NCBI RefSeq assembly: GCF_030272615.1 | Contig: NC_081407.1 | Span: 377,509,132-377,573,131, forward strand | Direction: 5' to 3' | Source: Cryptomeria japonica | Taxonomy: Eukaryota; Streptophyta; Pinopsida; Cupressales; Cupressaceae | Length of the DNA stretch: 64,000 nt | Shown: piece after piece, positions 1 through 11,170 of the stretch | Layout: every line of letters starts with the position of its first letter | Position numbering within the stretch: position 1 is the first letter of the stretch | The notes under the pieces: generated by a model | Seen by the model: only the letters and a program-made list of their open reading frames with translations | The model's database searches: none | Told to the model about the DNA's origin: nothing | Translations under genes and position numbers: made by a program

Positions 1-1434
1 CAACATGAATGAATGCCTCATCTACAGAAGCAAAAGGTACCTCTAATGGTTTCAAAATTTGTCAAAATAGATATGATATACCAAATAATCAAGTGGAATA
101 TCCTTTAGGTAACTAATATTATCTTCAAAATATTTATTTTGATTTTCATCGTATCCTTTCCATGTGCATTTCCCTTGGTTTTAGTCCCATTTTTTCTTTA
201 TTTTATTCAAAACAAAATTTATAGATGCCTCTACTTGTCTCACCACTCATTAATTGTTCGGGATTTTCATTCCATTCACCAAGGTTGGCATCTATTCTAA
301 GACTTTGTGTCATGGCCAAGCTAAATGATTTGCCTCTAGTTTCTCTCCAATCTAGTCACCTAGTAGCATGTGAAATCTATCTCTTCCTAATTATTATTCT
401 CTCCATCTTGTTAATGACCATTTCATTAATGAATCCTTCCTCATAATTCTGGATAAGTGAGACAATGTTAGCTCAAGGAATCTTTTCAATCCTCTTTCAA
501 GATTCTTTCCCAAGTAATAATCTTGCATATTGGAAAATAAATTACGCTTCTATTTTTCCAAGCTACTCTTCCTTATAATGTTTAGATTTATTCTAAAGTG
601 CTCATTGTGACTCATGTTTACTACTCTTCCTATTAGTCTCATTCCAATATCTCCTACAAAAATATGGAATGATTACATTTATATTTTATTTGTGTCTCCT
701 AAATATCCACAAAATTTGGAACAATAATACAATTTTTTAATAATATTTAATTGTAAAAGAAAGGATTAAAATGGAACTAAACACTATAAATAAATTAATT
801 AGGGTTAAAGGGATAAACTAGGATCAATTCATGAAGGAAAGATTTGTTATCTCAAAATTAATAGATTCATGCAAGAAAAGAAATATTAAATCCAGAGATA
901 AAATTCTTGAAAAATTTAGCTAGCTAAAAGCGAAAGAATGCCATCAAGCTCTCATTTTCGCACAAACTGGAAAAGGTTGTAGAGGAGAAATCACTATTGA
1001 ACTTACCCCTATCTCATATAACCCTATGTTGAGACCTCGCTCAGTAGGATTCCATCTAATCATTAATCCATCTTCTTACAGTCTAGGCCTTAGAATAGAT
1101 TTTATTAACACTTCACCTTTTGCCCTCTTTTCAATTCAAGTTAGTTTAGGACAAAAAGCATTGCGAGATTGAAATATTAGATGATCAAGCTCCAGCTATT
1201 CAAGCATTCGACAATTCAACACAAGTCCCCTTGTGATACCAGCAATCGCATCAACCAACTATGTTTATCCACACGTCATGACCCGACATACCAGAACCTT
1301 GGAGTTGTCTCAAGTGATCCTTAAGCAAATCTCCAGCATTTGAGTAACTTTGTTCAAGAGAGGATAAGATACTTTTGGTTATTTTATTCTACGTCCGCAT
1401 GTGCATAAAAAACACATCAACACCTCCCACTTGT
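1..1434. other. AT-rich intergenic sequence without a recognisable gene
   Basis: No reading frame of convincing composition and no domain could be seen on either strand. The short frame at 225-446 is hydrophobic and low in complexity and has no supporting motif. The stretch probably consists of decayed repeats. Confidence 0.5.
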
Positions 1435-1530
1435 CAATGGATAAGCTAAAGTTTCTCTATAATGAATGGTTTATAAGGCAGACCACTTGATGAAGGTTTT
1501 GCAAATGGGGTGGCAAGTTGAATGGGTTTG

Positions 1531-1617
1531 ATCTTGGGACAATCTACATGGTTAAACGTGCTTGATTTAGAGTAGTATTAGTATGGGTGACCTCCTAGGA
1601 ATCCCTAATGCTTCATC
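1531..1617 (+). pseudogene. 5S rRNA-derived sequence
   Basis: The stretch contains close matches to the internal promoter and downstream part of plant 5S rRNA, in the right order and spacing: GTTAAACGTGCTTG (box A region), AGAGTAGTATTAGTATGGG (intermediate element to box C) and TGACCTCCTAGGAA. Plant 5S rRNA has GTTAAGCGTGCTTGGGCGAGAGTAGTACTAGGATGGG here. The 5' third (before about 1548) is poorly conserved, so this is not a complete 5S gene. It is best read as a 5S-derived domain captured by a retroelement; a solitary 5S pseudogene is the alternative. Confidence 0.8.
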
Positions 1618-1733
1618 GCTATGAGCATCACTTTGATGAAATGAGTACTAAGTCATCCATTCTTATGAGGGGTTCATGTAAACTACTCATGAGAATGGGT
1701 CAGCTTGACTCTAAAACTATGCAAGTGAATCCT

Positions 1734-1743
1734 TATATAAATA
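1734..1743 (+). promoter_or_regulatory. TATA box of the 5S-bearing LTR
   Basis: TATATAAATA lies about 120 bases downstream of the 5S-like domain in the same orientation. It is a plausible Pol II promoter for the LTR, next to the Pol III-type internal control regions. Confidence 0.4.
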
Positions 1744-1890
1744 TCATAGTATGAAAGTCTTGTGAAAACACTCATTCTTCTAGCATTGAAAGTTGTGAGA
1801 GAGTTATTAAGGGGATTCTCGTGTGTATAGATTCAATGTATAAGTTCAAGACAGATTTTGAGGTGATATTTCTTTCCTTTTGGTACATCT

Positions 1891-3159
1891 ATCTTTAAAT
1901 TGGATTTTCTTTTGTCTTCATGGTAGGGAGTAAGTAATTTTTATGTGGGTTCCTTTTTTCATTCTTGGATTATTAAGGAAAACATAGTTTGTGAAGAGGA
2001 GGTTTTGCTTGTTATCTTATAAAAAAATTGGGTATTAGCTATTATAATAAATGATTGACAAAACAATGTCCTCTAAGGCTGTTGAAAAGAAATATCTATA
2101 TGATGGATTCTCTTCCCAATTTATCTTCAAAGTTATTTAGTAAATATTTGGGAAACCAAAATAGGGTATGTTGATTTGCAAACGAAGAACTAAATACAAA
2201 AATTCCCAAAAGAAGATGTGTTAGCTAATTATTTTTGTTCCTTCGGTATTTTGGAAGTTGAAATGTTCCTTAGATCTCTTCAATCTCCCAAGATTGTTCC
2301 AACAACCATAAAATTTTATGATTGGGATGCAAGGGAGATTAGTGGATTTGATGGGTTGGCTTTGGCTATATTCACCTAAGACAATTGATGTTTTATTAGG
2401 CATTGTTGTCGTCGATGCATTGTTAAGGTTATTATGGTTGATTATTAAAGCTAGTGGGAATAAAATATAGAGGCGTGTTTAAGATAATTCTTATCAATGG
2501 TTGGTTAATAAAAATATGGTTTCAATATTGATGCACAAACATATTAGAAGGGCACTTTTATGATGTATGTGAAATAATCACATTATTAAGCAAAATAATA
2601 GGTAATATATAGGCAAGAATACTGCATATATAGATATTCTATATGAGGGACATGACTAATTCCACAAACTATAAGATTGACTAGGCTTTTCTCATTAGTG
2701 GAATCATATAATAGCTAGTGTGTATTGTTGCCTAGATGCATGAATTTGTAGTTTCCATACAACTAAGAAATGATAATGTTTCTAAGTACAAACCAAGTGG
2801 GAACTATGGACCCACTAATCTTATTTGTAACCACTCGCCACAACTATATTATGATAACTCTCTTATTGATAATAGAGAGTATCTAATACATTTATTAAGA
2901 CCCTAATTATGGTCATGTGGTAGACCACACAAATAATGACGTCCATAGGAGGCTAAGAAGGTGATCCATGAACAAGAGTTTGTTTCATTAAATCCTTAAC
3001 ATTAACTATCATTAAGGTGGAATAATTTAGTGAACAAACTCTTATTCTACCTAGGTACCCTAATGTCATATTCTATTAGAATTAAACAAGTAGTTAGAGT
3101 TCATTCTCTTTTTAAATCCAAGCATAGAGGGGGGACTATAATGATCCATCATAAATGAG
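1891..3159. other. AT-rich sequence, nothing identified
   Basis: Both strands are broken by frequent stops. The minus-strand frame at 2221-2403 has no recognisable motif. Confidence 0.4.
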
Positions 3160-3575
3160 TGTTTTTAATTAGATAAGAAGGGATTTTGAAAGGGCCCTGA
3201 TCCCTTGTGCAAAGAGAAAGATGAACCATTAATTCCAACAAAACAACAAAACAAAACAGCTCCAAAACAACAAAACAACAAGAGGCGGAATAACTAAAGC
3301 AAAAATGAACCATCCTAAAATCAGGGTGGCACATCCATCATTAGAACCCAAAGCATTATATATCCTTGAACAATCCAAAGGGGAACTCCCTTGATTAGAA
3401 TCAATATTTTGAATCTCCTGGGAAATAGGGAAAGTTTCATCCTTATTTTTCTCCTTACAAGCATGACAAATAACCGAAGAGTACTCATACTCAAACTTCT
3501 GCACCCATTTTCCAAATTTAGAGATAGGTTAATCTGGGTAGGGAGATCTTGATTGCCATTGAGTGAGGATGCCAA
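3160..3575 (-). mobile_element. 3' end of a non-LTR retroelement-like sequence
   Basis: Read on the minus strand, a polar frame with ...CHACKEKNKDETFP... ends at about 3229 in a run of T/G-rich codons (LLFWSCFVLLFCWN). It is followed by a short untranslated tail ending in TAATTAAAAA. This layout, a coding end followed by a TTTTG-rich 3' UTR and a short A tail, resembles the element at 62582-63813. No reverse transcriptase is present. I cannot name the family, and the 5' limit is uncertain. Confidence 0.35.
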
Positions 3576-5396
3576 TAATATCTTTGATATAGATTAAAAA
3601 AATGGGATTAAACCAGGGCTCAAGGACCCATCTACACAATAGCAATCATATGACAAGAGTAACCACTGCCATGAGATATGAAACTTAAAACAATGTGACA
3701 AAGATATTACTATGTATAACTTGAGAGCATTCAGAATTATACCCTTATTTGATCCAAGGGGTTATATGGAGGAGAAGATAGTGAGAAAGTATGTTTATGT
3801 GACTAATTTAGAGATTTTTTTGGAAAATTTTGCCAAAAAATCTCAATTTAGAGAAAGTGATTATTGTACTACCTTACATTGTTTTGTCTTAGCTTGAAAA
3901 AAAAAGTCTAGTTTAGATTATTTTCCTATAAAACAAAATGCTCTAACAATATTGTTATCAAATGCAAATATTTAGAAGCTATTCCATATGATATTCTTGA
4001 TAAAACCATTTCTTTTATAGAATCTAGAAAGGTAAATATTTTAAGATTTGACTATGGAGATAGCCACCCAAGATCTAAAGGTCTAACAGAAAGCACAAAA
4101 AAATGAGCAGATCAATATGACACGAATAAACTATATTCCTATCAATGAATGCAAGTTTACAATATGAATGAATGAGATTATAAATAGAACCCCTTGATTA
4201 TATAGGTCAAGATGAGACATGTAGGATATCATAAGATTATGAAAGTATCTTAATCTTATGATATGAGACATAAAGTGATAAGTATCCTATGTATACCTTA
4301 AGTAAACTTATATGATAAGGCATAAAAATGACCTAATAGTGGAAGTAGCTAGGTAATATCCCTATTACACCAACAATTATTGCTACTTGTTCTTTGATTC
4401 ATCTCATTGATATGGCTCAAATTGAAATAATTCATTTCATCAATCAGAACAAATATATTCAAAATTTTACTAAGCAATAAAACAAGTCTCGTGGTCCTTA
4501 CTTTCCTTAAACTGGCCCCTTTGGTTGCTAGCCCTTTACTCACAAGCATTACTCTCACAAAAAATACAAACTCATTTTTTTGTAAGTGATCCTTTAATCA
4601 TCATCATTTTCATGCTCCGAGCCTACTTACCTTTGCAAGTGCAAGTATCCCAAGCCTCGATCAAAAACTATAATCTACTATATTTGCAACAAGCTTTGCC
4701 ACATCACTTCAAATTGCTCTTGTAAGAACACAATTGTTAAATTAGTCTACATGACTAATGCAATATCATGGAGGGGTGTAGTAGAAGAAGACATATATCT
4801 CTATAAACAATATGACTTTTTTGAATCTGTTCTCAAAGATCAATGATGAAAATAATGAAGATGGGGTTTTTAGTATGATATATGAATTAATTGAACTACA
4901 TACTATAAGAATGAATAGGTCTCTAGAAGATCAAAGAAGTAGAGGAGAGAGGATCTCCCTATACTAGTAACACATTTAGAGGAAGGTAAATCACAATCTT
5001 CTTTTAAAACTTTTATAGTGACTCTGCAAGGTACTAGACCTGTCCTAATTTCTTCCAAATTAGTAAACTAATGAAGACTAGTTAATAAATAAGTTAACTA
5101 GGAAGCCAAAACTCCTTCATGAGATTCATATAGAAGGCCAATATCTTAATTGTGCAAATGGGATATAGAAGCGAAGAAGAAGATTTTGAAGAATAATTTT
5201 GTGGAAGATTCGATGAAGGGTGTTCTTCTAGCCATCCTACCATCATTGTTAATTTTGAAGAAACAAAAGATGAAGAAGCAATTTCCCATATTCATAACTA
5301 GTTCCATTTAAGAAATCAAGAAAAGCAACCTACACACCTTGAACCTAAATGTACAAATTGAAGGACAAGATGACTTCTTCCTCCATCTATAGCTCT
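3576..5396. other. Intergenic sequence, no gene identified
   Basis: AT-rich and without a convincing coding frame. It contains the 14-bp perfect hairpin at 4226-4264, listed separately. Confidence 0.4.
4226..4264. repeat. Perfect 14-bp inverted repeat, 11-nt loop
   Basis: The arms ATATCATAAGATTA (4226-4239) and TAATCTTATGATAT (4251-4264) are exact reverse complements. An ATAAATAGAAC promoter-like stretch lies about 50 bases upstream, so the hairpin may lie inside an old LTR, but no LTR ends were found. Confidence 0.7.
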
Positions 5397-5857
5397 TATT
5401 GCTATTGACGGAGGCCCAAGCATCGCCATTTACACAGCCCATTTTGGGCTCCCTTGCGGTCGTCCTCGCTGGTTATGTGGCAGCCCTTGGCACTTTGTGC
5501 CCGTGGTACTTTGTTCCCTCATTCCCCACTGCGGCCGTGTTTGTCACACCAATGATATTCCCCACCATAATTAAACCCATAGGTTTGCTACAGAGGCAGG
5601 ACAAATGAGAGGCAGGATTTTGTAAAGAGGCAGGATTTATGAAATGACCTCGTCTTTTCTTTTTTTTTAAGTAATGCACGCGGTCGTCGGAATTTTGACG
5701 AACGCGGGCACTTTTTCTAAAAAAACCCTAATGTCATTGCATTATCATCAGAATTCCGATGAAATTAGGCATTTTTTCAAAAAAAAATCGAGTTTGATCA
5801 CAATATACCTTCTCTGTCGAAAACCTCCGTCGGAATTTTAGGCTAAATGTATTAGTG
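5397..5857. mobile_element. CACTA-type DNA transposon terminal region
   Basis: The segment ends with TGTATTAGTG (5848-5857), the reverse complement of CACTAATACA, which is the hallmark end of CACTA (En/Spm) elements. Inside it, the motif CGTCGGAATTTT occurs repeatedly in direct and inverted forms (about 5686, 5750 and 5828), like the subterminal repeats of this superfamily. A hairpin spans 5679-5706 (9 of 10 arm bases pair). Homology with the second segmental copy starts immediately to the right, as expected at an insertion edge. The partner end (CACTAATACA in + orientation) was not found, so the element is truncated or extends left of the window. The left limit is where the base composition changes and is approximate. 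Confidence 0.55.
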
Positions 5858-5860
5858 ACT

Positions 5861-6697
5861 AAATAGTTGTTAGAGTTATAAAATTTTAAATGTTAGTTTG
5901 AATATTATATACAGTGAAGGGGATTGGTCCTATCCAATAGTTTTGTTATCAAAAAGGAAAATAGGAATATCCAAAACCCTTTGTACAATTTAAGTTGAGA
6001 TTTATGGTTCAAACAAATGAATGATTCCTATAATCCCTTTATAAAAGATATAGGGAAGAATTTTGAACTTCTAAATAGTGTCATAAGTGAAAAACATATT
6101 CAATGTAATCAAATTGTTCATAATACAAGAAACACAAATTCATAAAAAATAACATTAACAAGCGGATGAATAATATTCATAATACCTCTACTAAATATGA
6201 CATTGTGTTATCTTAAATTTCTTATTTTAAATTTATTTAATATATTATTAATAATATTATTATATTATATTATATTGTCTTGTTTCAACTTTAGTTTGGT
6301 GAAAGTTACAAGATATAAATAGAAAAACAAGAGGGTAATTTGTAAACAATAAAAATGTATCAATGGGAAGTGGGATTATATATAAGTTTTCAAATTTCAA
6401 ATGTATTATTAAGACAATTATTAAGGAAGAGTAAATATTTAGTATTTATAGTTTATTTAAAAAATATTAAAATGATACAAATAAAGATTTCACTTAGAAA
6501 AATCCTTTATATATATATATCTAATTTCATACATTATCTAATAGAAAATGTATAAGAAAAAATAAATTACATAAAAATTTCAATTTCATATCTATTTAAT
6601 AGAAAAACCCACAAATTGAACAAATCATATAAGAGTACACATACTACAACCATAATCCCTCCCTCTCTAGCATATATCACGATAATAATGATATCCC
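5861..6697. repeat. Segmental duplication copy 1: downstream flank of the F-box gene
   Basis: This stretch matches 45774-47201 closely (shared AAATAGTTGTTAGAGTTATA at the left edge). Copy 1 lacks about 583 bases present in copy 2 (46306-46888); the junction falls at TTTTCAAATTTCAAATG. The same missing bases occur at about 44640-44800, so this is a deletion in copy 1. The part at 5900-6350 belongs to a repeat also seen at 27585-27760 and 44130-44640. Confidence 0.8.
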
Positions 6698-8296
6698 TTA
6701 CTCTCTCAATTTTCCTAAGAACTGATAATGATTTAGCTTCGGTTCGAATGACATCATCATCGGTTCCCTTTCAAAGAAATGAATTTTACAGGGAGGAAGG
6801 TGTTGCCAAAACCCTTCCTTCAGATTATATGCAAACACCTCGCCACCAATTAAACTGCTGAAGCAAAGGTAATCTCCCACACAAGCACACTTCCAATACC
6901 ACAAATCATTACGGAGGTATTGAGGGAGTGACTGTGGAGGCATTCTTGCAAACTCTTTCCAATTCCAAACCAACTTATCTTCCTCGTCCTGAGCCAACTC
7001 CCAGATAACAATACCTGTCTTGTTTGGCTCAATTCCGACAAGTGATGGGTGAGTTCTTCCCAGCCTCGGTTTTTTGTGTGGAATGGATGCATTAATTTCA
7101 CCAAGAATCGGATTGTTGTGTGTAATGGATGCGTTAGTTCCAACAAGTGGTGGCAGACTTCTGCCAATAGATGCATGAATTCCACCAAGCCATGGGTTCA
7201 TTGGGCCAAGCATCATATTGTTCATGTGTGATGAGGATGCAGGAATCCCGCCAAGAGCCCGATTGTTGTGTGATGTGGACGCATGGATTCTCCCTTACAA
7301 TGGATGAATCCCGCCAAGCGCTGGGTGTGTTCCCCCAAGCAAAGGAACGTTGGGTGGAATCAATCGGTCAATCATGTCAAGCAACTGCTCATACCGCTCG
7401 TCAAAGATCCCCACCACAAGAATAGATGAGCCATATGAAACCATAGAGAAATCATTCACATTCAGATCTTCAACATTTCAGGGTAATGGAGCTACTGTAA
7501 CAGGGTTGATAAAACCCTCATCTTGGATTTTGAAACTGATGATAGTCGTAGGCGACGCTCCCTTGCAGAAAAGAATGCCATTACACTCAACCATTTCATG
7601 ACAGGATATTCTAGATCTAGTTTCCCATGCAAACTGACACTTAATCCTCCATGAATCTTCAACATAGTGGTAAATTTGGAAGTTAAATTTTGGAGAATTT
7701 GAGCAAACTACCAAATAAGGCTTTTTGTTTTCTCCCTCCACAATATGGACGAATTTCTCAGTCAAATCTATTTCTATCTCTGCATAAGATCTATCAAGGG
7801 GATTGCAAACAAATAATTGACTGGAAGATTTTTGAAATAACAGTAATCCCTGCCCTATGCTAAGCATAGATAAATCTCTTATATACTCTCTCTCAGGATT
7901 TGGGAGAATAAAGAGAGGGAGATTCATCCATTTTTGTGCAGAGAAGCAGTAGACCATGCAGCACCAATTTCTATATTCATCTTGACCACAGATAAGAAGC
8001 CATAGATTTCGGATGAACAGCGAAGACATAAAACTTTGTGAAGACAAAATAAAATTCCATTCCTTACAAACCGTGCGATAGCTCCAGATTGATTGAAATG
8101 TAAGCTTTCCAAATATCAACTCCTTCATAGCTTGAGGCAACTTAGATATATCCCCTTGTCTTGTGTATCCTTCAACTATTGTAATCGATTTTTGCTCCAT
8201 TCTTTTCAGCTCCCAAACTTCCGACCACTTAATGGCTTTGTATTTACAATTCAATAAACCCTGAATTAAGTATATATCTATTTCATCTTCACTCAC
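6698..8296 (-). pseudogene. F-box protein pseudogene, copy 1
   Basis: The frame starts at ATG 8296 (MSEDEIDIYL) and, read through two nonsense codons, runs 532 codons to the stop at 6698. Residues about 50-93 form an F-box (DISKLPQAMKELIFGKL, VCKEWNFILSSQSF). F-box proteins recruit substrates to SCF ubiquitin ligases. The rest resembles the beta-propeller region of plant F-box/kelch-type proteins (VCNPLDRSY, MVSYGSSILVVG, EEDKLVWNWKEFARMP, EVFAYNLKEGFW). About 125 residues of degenerate LGGI(N/H)AS-type repeats interrupt it. The breaks are TGA at 7478-7480, where copy 2 has CGA, and TAA near 7295, where copy 2 has TAC. The frame is otherwise kept to the end, so the decay is recent or a truncated 272-residue F-box protein is still made. 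The F-box assignment is confident; substrate and expression are unknown. Confidence 0.8.
7030..7345 (-). repeat. Coding minisatellite of about 39-45 bp units in F-box copy 1
   Basis: Degenerate units built on GGATTGTTGTGTG.AATGGATGCATT.ATTCCACCAAG (+ strand) recur several times. On the minus strand they encode variants of HNNPxLGGIxASI. Unit lengths are multiples of three, so the frame survives. The homologous array in copy 2 lies at 51530-51890. Confidence 0.75.
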
Positions 8297-9189
8297 TCCC
8301 TATTATATGCGTTTGAGGTTGACTGCGTTATTGGAATAAGAGCAGTTGACATGCAAAAAAAAATTAAAAAAATAAAAATAAATAAATAAATAAGATAAAA
8401 ATATGCCTTTCAGATGGAGTACCCTATTGCGATTAGAGGAGCCGAGGTGGGGTAAGCTATCTTCAATGTATTGGGGGTAGAGATCTATTACTTAGAGCTT
8501 TTCCATTTGGTGTGTTTCAAGAATGATCTTATTAATAATAAAAAATTGAAACATTCAATTATTGAACTTGTTTGTATTATAGATATGTTTATTTAAATAT
8601 GTTCAGAAATGTTATAGATAATAAATATTATAGATATCAATTTAATTTTTATTTCAAATTTTTATTTTATTTTGAAATTGTCTTATTTACTAGATACATA
8701 ATCACATTAATTTAATGTGATACTTATTTTGATACTTAATTAATAGATCTTATTTTTGGTAATTTTTATTGTTGAATTAAAGAAAAATATATACAAACAC
8801 AACAACCATTTATTTCATTTATATAAAAATATTAATACACAACAAATAAATTTAAGAGACTATGACTATAAAGTAGATAATTTTAGTCTATACAAGAATT
8901 CGAAAAATTAATATCGATATTTCTTGTTTAAAAAAAAATTGAACTTAAAATTGCCTCAAAAGTAGCCAGCGTCTTTAAAATAATTTGATCACTAAATTTC
9001 AAGGAATATTCTTAAACATGTTATTGTTTATCATCTGATCACATTTATTAATTGATCTAAATTCATAATGTTGGGTAAACAATACTCTTAAACATTATTC
9101 AATTGAATAGTGAAAACACAATTTTTCCCTATAAGAGTAAAATAAATATCTAACACATTGACATGGACAGGATGTATTATATAAGATGG
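8297..9189. repeat. 5' flank of F-box copy 1, part of a four-fold repeated sequence
   Basis: The stretch upstream of the F-box start (CCTATTATATGC, TATTGCGATTAGAGGAGCC, GGTAGAGATCTATTACTTAG) is found again at about 13230-13500, partly at 52841-52940, and at 57660-57900. The next part (TATCAATTTAATTTTT, about 8635) also recurs near 58090. The F-box 5' end and its promoter region were therefore duplicated before the large segmental duplication. Confidence 0.7.
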
Positions 9190-11170
9190 AGTAGATAAGG
9201 ACCATTAGGATTTTTTGAGGCAATAGCTCTATAGGGGATGATTTAAAGGATGGAGGAGAGGGAATATGTGATAATGGTTGGGTATTTCATGCAACTTGTT
9301 GCCTCTTGTACAATGGGTTTGTTGTCCGGAAGTGGATCTTGTTGGTTTTCTACTTTCACCCTTGCTTTTGGGTTTTGTGGTTGCCCCTATCTTGAATCTC
9401 ATTTACTCAAACCCTTTTTTTCCTTTGTCTATGACTAGAGGATTCCCTTCATTAGTTCACTAGGTGAGCCATTAGTGGGGGTGGAATTCTTCTTCTACGC
9501 TTTGCTCCACTTTGGGGGGTTGGTGGGTGTTGCACCATTATTGGTGGCCTTTCCCACTTTGCTATTTTTTTGTGTTATTGTTGGCTAAGGCTTTGTTGTT
9601 ACCTTTGTCTCTATGTCCCTTCACTTCCCCCCATGTTTTTATCTTCTTCGAATGGTGCTTTTGTGGCTTATGTATTTCTCTTGGCCTTGTAGTGTTTGTG
9701 TGGTGATCTTGCATCTATTGATGCTTTTCGTGTGCTCCTCTGGGGTTGGATCGGTGGTGGGAGAGTTGTGGTTGGTGGTGGCCCCTTCTTTTTTGCCACC
9801 TTTTTACATTCTTTGTGTTTTTTCAAGTGTGGACTCTCCTATTTTGTTTTGTTGGTCGTATCGAGAGGGGTTTGTCTTCTGAACAAGGGGGTGTCCTTTA
9901 GTGTTGTGGGCCTCTAGGTTGAGATAGTATTGCCTTCGATTCAAGGAGGCTGGATTTTTTGTGTCCCTTCCTTCATGCCAAGGGTTTTGAAGGTGCTTCA
10001 TTTTTTGTTCCTTTGAGTGACCTTTAGTGATGACCCTCTTAATGGGTGTTTTTTTGTGTTATTTAGGATGGCGTTTCTCTTCTAAGTGGTTATTCTTCTT
10101 GTGCTAAAGTGGGCAGACTTGGTATTGGTGTTGAGGGTTGGTTACCTTGGGGGGTTTTAACCGAAGAGGTCTCTTTATGCTACATGCCTACTTTGGCATT
10201 GGGTTCCTACTGCTATTGGAGGGCGCTACCATTATTAAGGATATTTTATTCTACACCTTGCTCCCCCTTTGATGTGTGGTTCCTTACTGGGTTAATTCCT
10301 ATTGGCAAGAGTTTTGAAGGTACTTCATTTTTTTTCCTTCGAGTTCAATCCTATGGAGGTGGATTTTGAAGCTACAGTGTTTAGTTAGGCTCCTGTTGAT
10401 GGACGTGATTGGGGATTTTTATGTGTTCTTCAAAATGGTCTTTCTCTTCATGGTGGTTTCTCTCCTTGTGCCAAAGTGTTTCTCTTCTTCGTGGTTACCT
10501 TGGGGGTGTTTAACTAGAGAGGGATCCTTATATTGTATGCCTTCTTTTGTGCTAGATTCTTTCTACTACTAGAGGACACTACCATTCATGAGGATCTCCA
10601 CTTCTAACCCTTTCTCCCCCTTTCATGTGTGGTGCCTTGTTGGATTCATGCCTACGAGACCTCTCTTTCTATGTAGGTATTCGGGTCAGTTTATTTCTAG
10701 ATTATTTTCAATGGAATTTTCCCCAATGTCTCTCCTTTCTAGGATGTTATTCCTTAATGATCTTGTTGACAATTGACCTATTAAGCTGGCCTTGTTAGCA
10801 AAATGCTACGAAATTCCATCCAAAATTTGTTGGTTGTTGCTTGGCCTATGGTTGGTTTGTTTCCAGCTCATAGGAGGTTGTTAGCAATATGGTTCAGGGT
10901 GAATTCCTAAACTAATCTATCCGATTAGATGGTCTTGTGGTTTCAGGACTATGGTTCCTTCCAGTTATGGCTTGGGTCAAAAACCTCTCTTATAAAAAGA
11001 GTCTACCTTTTTGGGTGTTGTTTGGGTTGTCTCACTGCTTGTGAACTCTTCCCTTTTTCATGCCTTTGGGGTGACTTTTTCTAGTATGATCCTATCTTAA
11101 TTCTTATTTTGTTATTGTATATGGGCCTATCCCACTTTTTTAATCAAAAAATGGATGAGATGTATTCGTA
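9190..11170 (+). mobile_element. Tail region of a non-LTR retroelement family, copy 1
   Basis: This T/G-rich stretch ends in GGGCCTATCCCACTTTTTTA followed by ATCAAAAAATGG, like the oligo-A-ended 3' ends of plant LINEs. The same 3' region is found inverted at 14390-15120, directly downstream of recognisable LINE reverse transcriptase sequence, which assigns this family to the LINEs. A close copy lies at 53390-55450. The frames inside are dominated by Trp, Cys, Phe and Leu and do not look like protein, so I list no CDS. Confidence 0.55.
10068..10800 (+). repeat. Tandem unit of about 367 bp inside the LINE tail
   Basis: ATGGCGTTTCTCTTCTAAGT (10068) and ATGGTCTTTCTCTTCATGGT (10435) begin two diverged units. 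Each continues with GTGC(T/C)AAAGTG, GGTTACCTTGGGGG, a TTTAAC motif, a CTACTTTGG/CTTCTTTTG stretch and CTACCATT. The same pair exists in copy 2, starting near 54330 and 54695. One unit is present inverted in the LINE at 14650-15085. Confidence 0.7.

Larger units (their letters stand above)
1435..1890 (+). mobile_element. Putative Cassandra-like TRIM LTR carrying a 5S rRNA domain
   Basis: A 5S-rRNA-like stretch (1531-1617) is followed about 120 bases later by a good TATA box (TATATAAATA, 1734-1743) and then a U5-like T-rich tract. Cassandra elements of vascular plants are known to carry 5S-derived sequence inside their LTRs, and this order fits. I could not fix the LTR ends or find a second LTR, so this may be a solo LTR or a truncated copy. 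The TGGTACATC near 1883 is only a weak match to the usual Met-tRNA primer site. Boundaries are approximate. Confidence 0.5.

Noticed and set aside
7030-7345. CRISPR-like array (regular short repeats)
   Set aside because: The repeats are contiguous, coding and degenerate, without spacers, in a plant genome. They are a minisatellite.
6616-7601. Plus-strand frames opposite the F-box copy 1
   Set aside because: They are antisense shadows of the repeat-rich coding strand. The equivalent frames opposite copy 2 have the same cause.
9250-10776. Series of short plus-strand frames full of Phe, Leu, Cys and Trp
   Set aside because: Composition reflects T/G-rich non-coding LINE tail. The copy at 53461-54652 does not conserve the frames.
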